From NCBI GenBank assembly GCA_032173965.1, contig CM063287.1, forward strand, positions 5,151,859 through 5,215,858: a stretch of DNA of 64,000 bases, read 5' to 3'. Of the stretch, positions 61,631 through 64,000 are shown one piece after another. This DNA comes from Sitta carolinensis (Eukaryota > Chordata > Aves > Passeriformes > Sittidae). The notes under the pieces are model-generated. The model was not told where the DNA came from. It saw only the letters and a list, made by a program, of their open reading frames with translations, and ran no database searches. Position 1 is the stretch's first letter, and each line of letters starts with the position of its first letter. The translations under genes were made by a program, and so were the position numbers.

Positions 61631-64000
61631 CTGAAATACAAAAACAGTATCTTTGGAAACCAGGGAGAGGTTTAACTTTGCTGCTCAGCTTGGGTGAAGA
61701 CTGCCCATGTTTCCTTGCTGCACAACAAAACACACTGACCACAGGCATGCAGTTGCTTTACATTTGATTTAGGTATTGCTTTTACCCACACTTAACTGCA
61801 CACTGCTCCCATGTGACAAAGTCAAACAAGCTAGCAGCTTAATTACAAATGCTGCATTTCACTCTAATCTGAGAAATAAAGACCCCTTGGATGAGGGCAA
61901 ATGTTTAAAAGAAACACACATTAGAAATGTTCACTTCAAACACAGCAGCAACACTTGCACTCTAAAGAGTATGGCTGAAGATAGTTTTCTGCTATTTTAT
62001 ATTTTATCCTCCACAAGTTTGAATGAGGTTAAGGAGAAAAGTGTTAAAAATACACTCTGTAACATTAACTCAAATAACTGAGAAACTGGCAGCACTACAA
62101 AAGCAGCTCCAGTTGACAGAAACTTGAAAGTGCAAACCGGAGATCCTGCCTGGGCCCCAGGCTAGCAGGTCCTCTTACTGACAGAGCTTTACTGACATAG
62201 TACAAACCCAAAATCTAATGCTACACAGGAGAACGGTTCATCACAGATGAACATTAAGTATTCCTTCTCCAATTGTCCTCACTTCTTTTCTATATGGAAC
62301 ATATGGAAGTTTCCCTGTTGGAAAGAAAGGTCATCCAGCAGCTCTTTCATCTTATATCAGATGATGTTATTAAAGCATTAAAGATTAATTTATTGCATAA
62401 GCTACTAAAAGAGTAAGACCCTGAGAACAAGTACTCAAAGTTATGTTAAAATAAAATAAGGCAAAAAAATAACCATTTCAGGGAAAGGCTGGCAAGCCCG
62501 TGCATGTATTCCACTTCAGGCAAGTGTTAGACTTTGTTTCATTCTTACAAATGAAGCTTTTAAGTAAAATCCTTCATTTGACCAGCATGTTAGCAAGCAG
62601 GAGCTAACTTGGAGAAACCTGGGTTCAATTCCATACACCTTTCCCTGCAACAGCACCAGCAGAAGGCAATTCTGGCACTGCTGGCCACAGCCATTTGTTC
62701 CCACTCTCATGACAACTGTTTGCAACTGGTAGAGCAGTACAGTGAATTATTCCACGTTAAAAATAGCCGTGTAAAGGGAAGAGACAGTTGAATTAAAGCT
62801 CCTTAAGTCTGCACAGGGCAGGGAGAAAAGTGGCTGAAACGTAATATTCATTTTCTAATGACTAGTTATTGGTACAGTATATAAAATTAAGACAACGGAC
62901 AGTGTGCTTCTAAAGCATGACAAACCTATTATAATTACCCCACAATTCACACATTGTCACCACACAATAACAAAGAAAAGGTTTCTTGTGAGAGAAGTAG
63001 AAGCCTTAACTTTTCTATCTCTCTATCTCTCCCTACATACTTGCAGGATGGCTCAGTTCTCAAAAACTTTAGTACAGCTTGCCTTTGAGCTAAAATGTAC
63101 TATGAACACTATACAGTGTCTGTATTGCAGACTGCAGAAATCCTGAAGTTAAATTTATTCCCCAAAAGGGCTTATTTAAGGCAGGTCTCCTAAGGGTCCA
63201 CCTAAGGCAGGAAAAACCCTGTCCTTCCACTACTCCATTTCTTGCACTAAAAAGCATTTTAAATAAACGACATCAGGAACCATCTATGCTTCAGAACTTT
63301 ATCAGCTGCTAGGACATGCAGAAGAGAACTGGAGAAAGAACTGCTTCTTTTGACAAGTAACAGCTTACTGTATATATTTTACTGTGCTGTAACATAAGAC
63401 TGTTCATCAGCCTGTGTCCAATGCTTAAAGAGGTTGAACAGGACTCCAGCCCCAGTCACTGAACACCACTAAATGTGTAAAATGGACCTAGCTGGTTCTC
63501 AGCAGAAACCATACAAATTCAGCACAATTCCACACACTAAATGTGAACAGTCTACTTAAAATAGTGGCAGAAGCTGGTTTTGGCCAGCAGCAGAAGTACA
63601 GAAAGACACACTTGTTTAACAGCTGCCCAGCAAGTTCATTCATCATGTGATACACTACAAAAAGCCATTTGGAAATGCTATAGAATAATGCAATCAAGAT
63701 TACAACAACTAACATACTAAGAATTCACATTACAAGCCTGTATTTCTTATTCCACTGTAGACAGAGGACTAGATCCAAGCTAGGAACATTCAGCCCTATT
63801 TTCCAGTGCAGCTTTTGGATACAGAATTTTGTTTTTCAAAGGGGAAAAAAGTCAAGTATGTGCCATAAAATAACATTGTGCCCTTAACCAGACTGCATGG
63901 TTGAGCTGGAGCTCCTGTGGAGCACTGCCTCATTCAGGGAGGATGTAAGGGATTTATACAATGGGCCCTTCATTCCAGAACTACTTGACAAGATGGAAAG
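61631..64000 (-). other. REEP3 intron (partial), nothing else recognised
   Basis: Sequence upstream of the visible REEP3 exons, ending at the window edge. I searched it for the exon that should encode the conserved block before SQGAI (ending ...TAAVK) and did not find it. Confidence 0.65.

Overview
This is nuclear DNA from a vertebrate, almost certainly a bird. The genes are multi-exon with GT-AG introns and CpG-island first exons. The intergenic DNA carries CR1-type LINE fragments and ERV-like LTRs of avian type, and the introns are short compared with mammals. I read five protein-coding genes by joining exons by eye; each spliced product matches a well-known vertebrate protein.

Layout, left to right. 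(1) IPMK on the minus strand: only its first two coding exons (2006-6429); the gene continues off the left edge. (2) About 8 kb of intergenic DNA with no supported gene. (3) CISD1 (mitoNEET), complete, minus strand, three exons (15264-24963). (4) A 1.2 kb CpG-rich divergent promoter region holding a very long near-perfect inverted repeat (25541-25688). (5) UBE2D1, complete, plus strand, seven coding exons (26163-38733), encoding a 147-residue protein that appears identical to the mammalian one. (6) TFAM, complete, plus strand, six coding exons (41132-48639), 289 residues, with an ERV-like repeat in intron 2. (7) A repeat-rich block (about 49.4-52.4 kb) with CR1 fragments, a probable solo LTR, a second LTR-like stretch and an 80-bp direct repeat. 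(8) REEP3 on the minus strand, with its last three coding exons (58628-61630) and a probable long 3'UTR; its 5' exons lie beyond the right edge.

The neighbours do not form an operon-like unit. Two (CISD1 and TFAM) are nuclear genes for mitochondrial proteins. CISD1 and UBE2D1 start back to back and may share promoter activity. TFAM and REEP3 converge tail to tail. Compared with the human 10q21 order as I remember it (IPMK minus; CISD1, UBE2D1 and TFAM plus; REEP3 far away beside JMJD1C), CISD1 is flipped here and REEP3 has become TFAM's neighbour.

The most notable observations are the hairpin between CISD1 and UBE2D1, a GC-AG intron in REEP3 that the reading frame requires, and the altered gene orientation. 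I see no sign of an undescribed multi-gene system; this is mostly ordinary vertebrate euchromatin.
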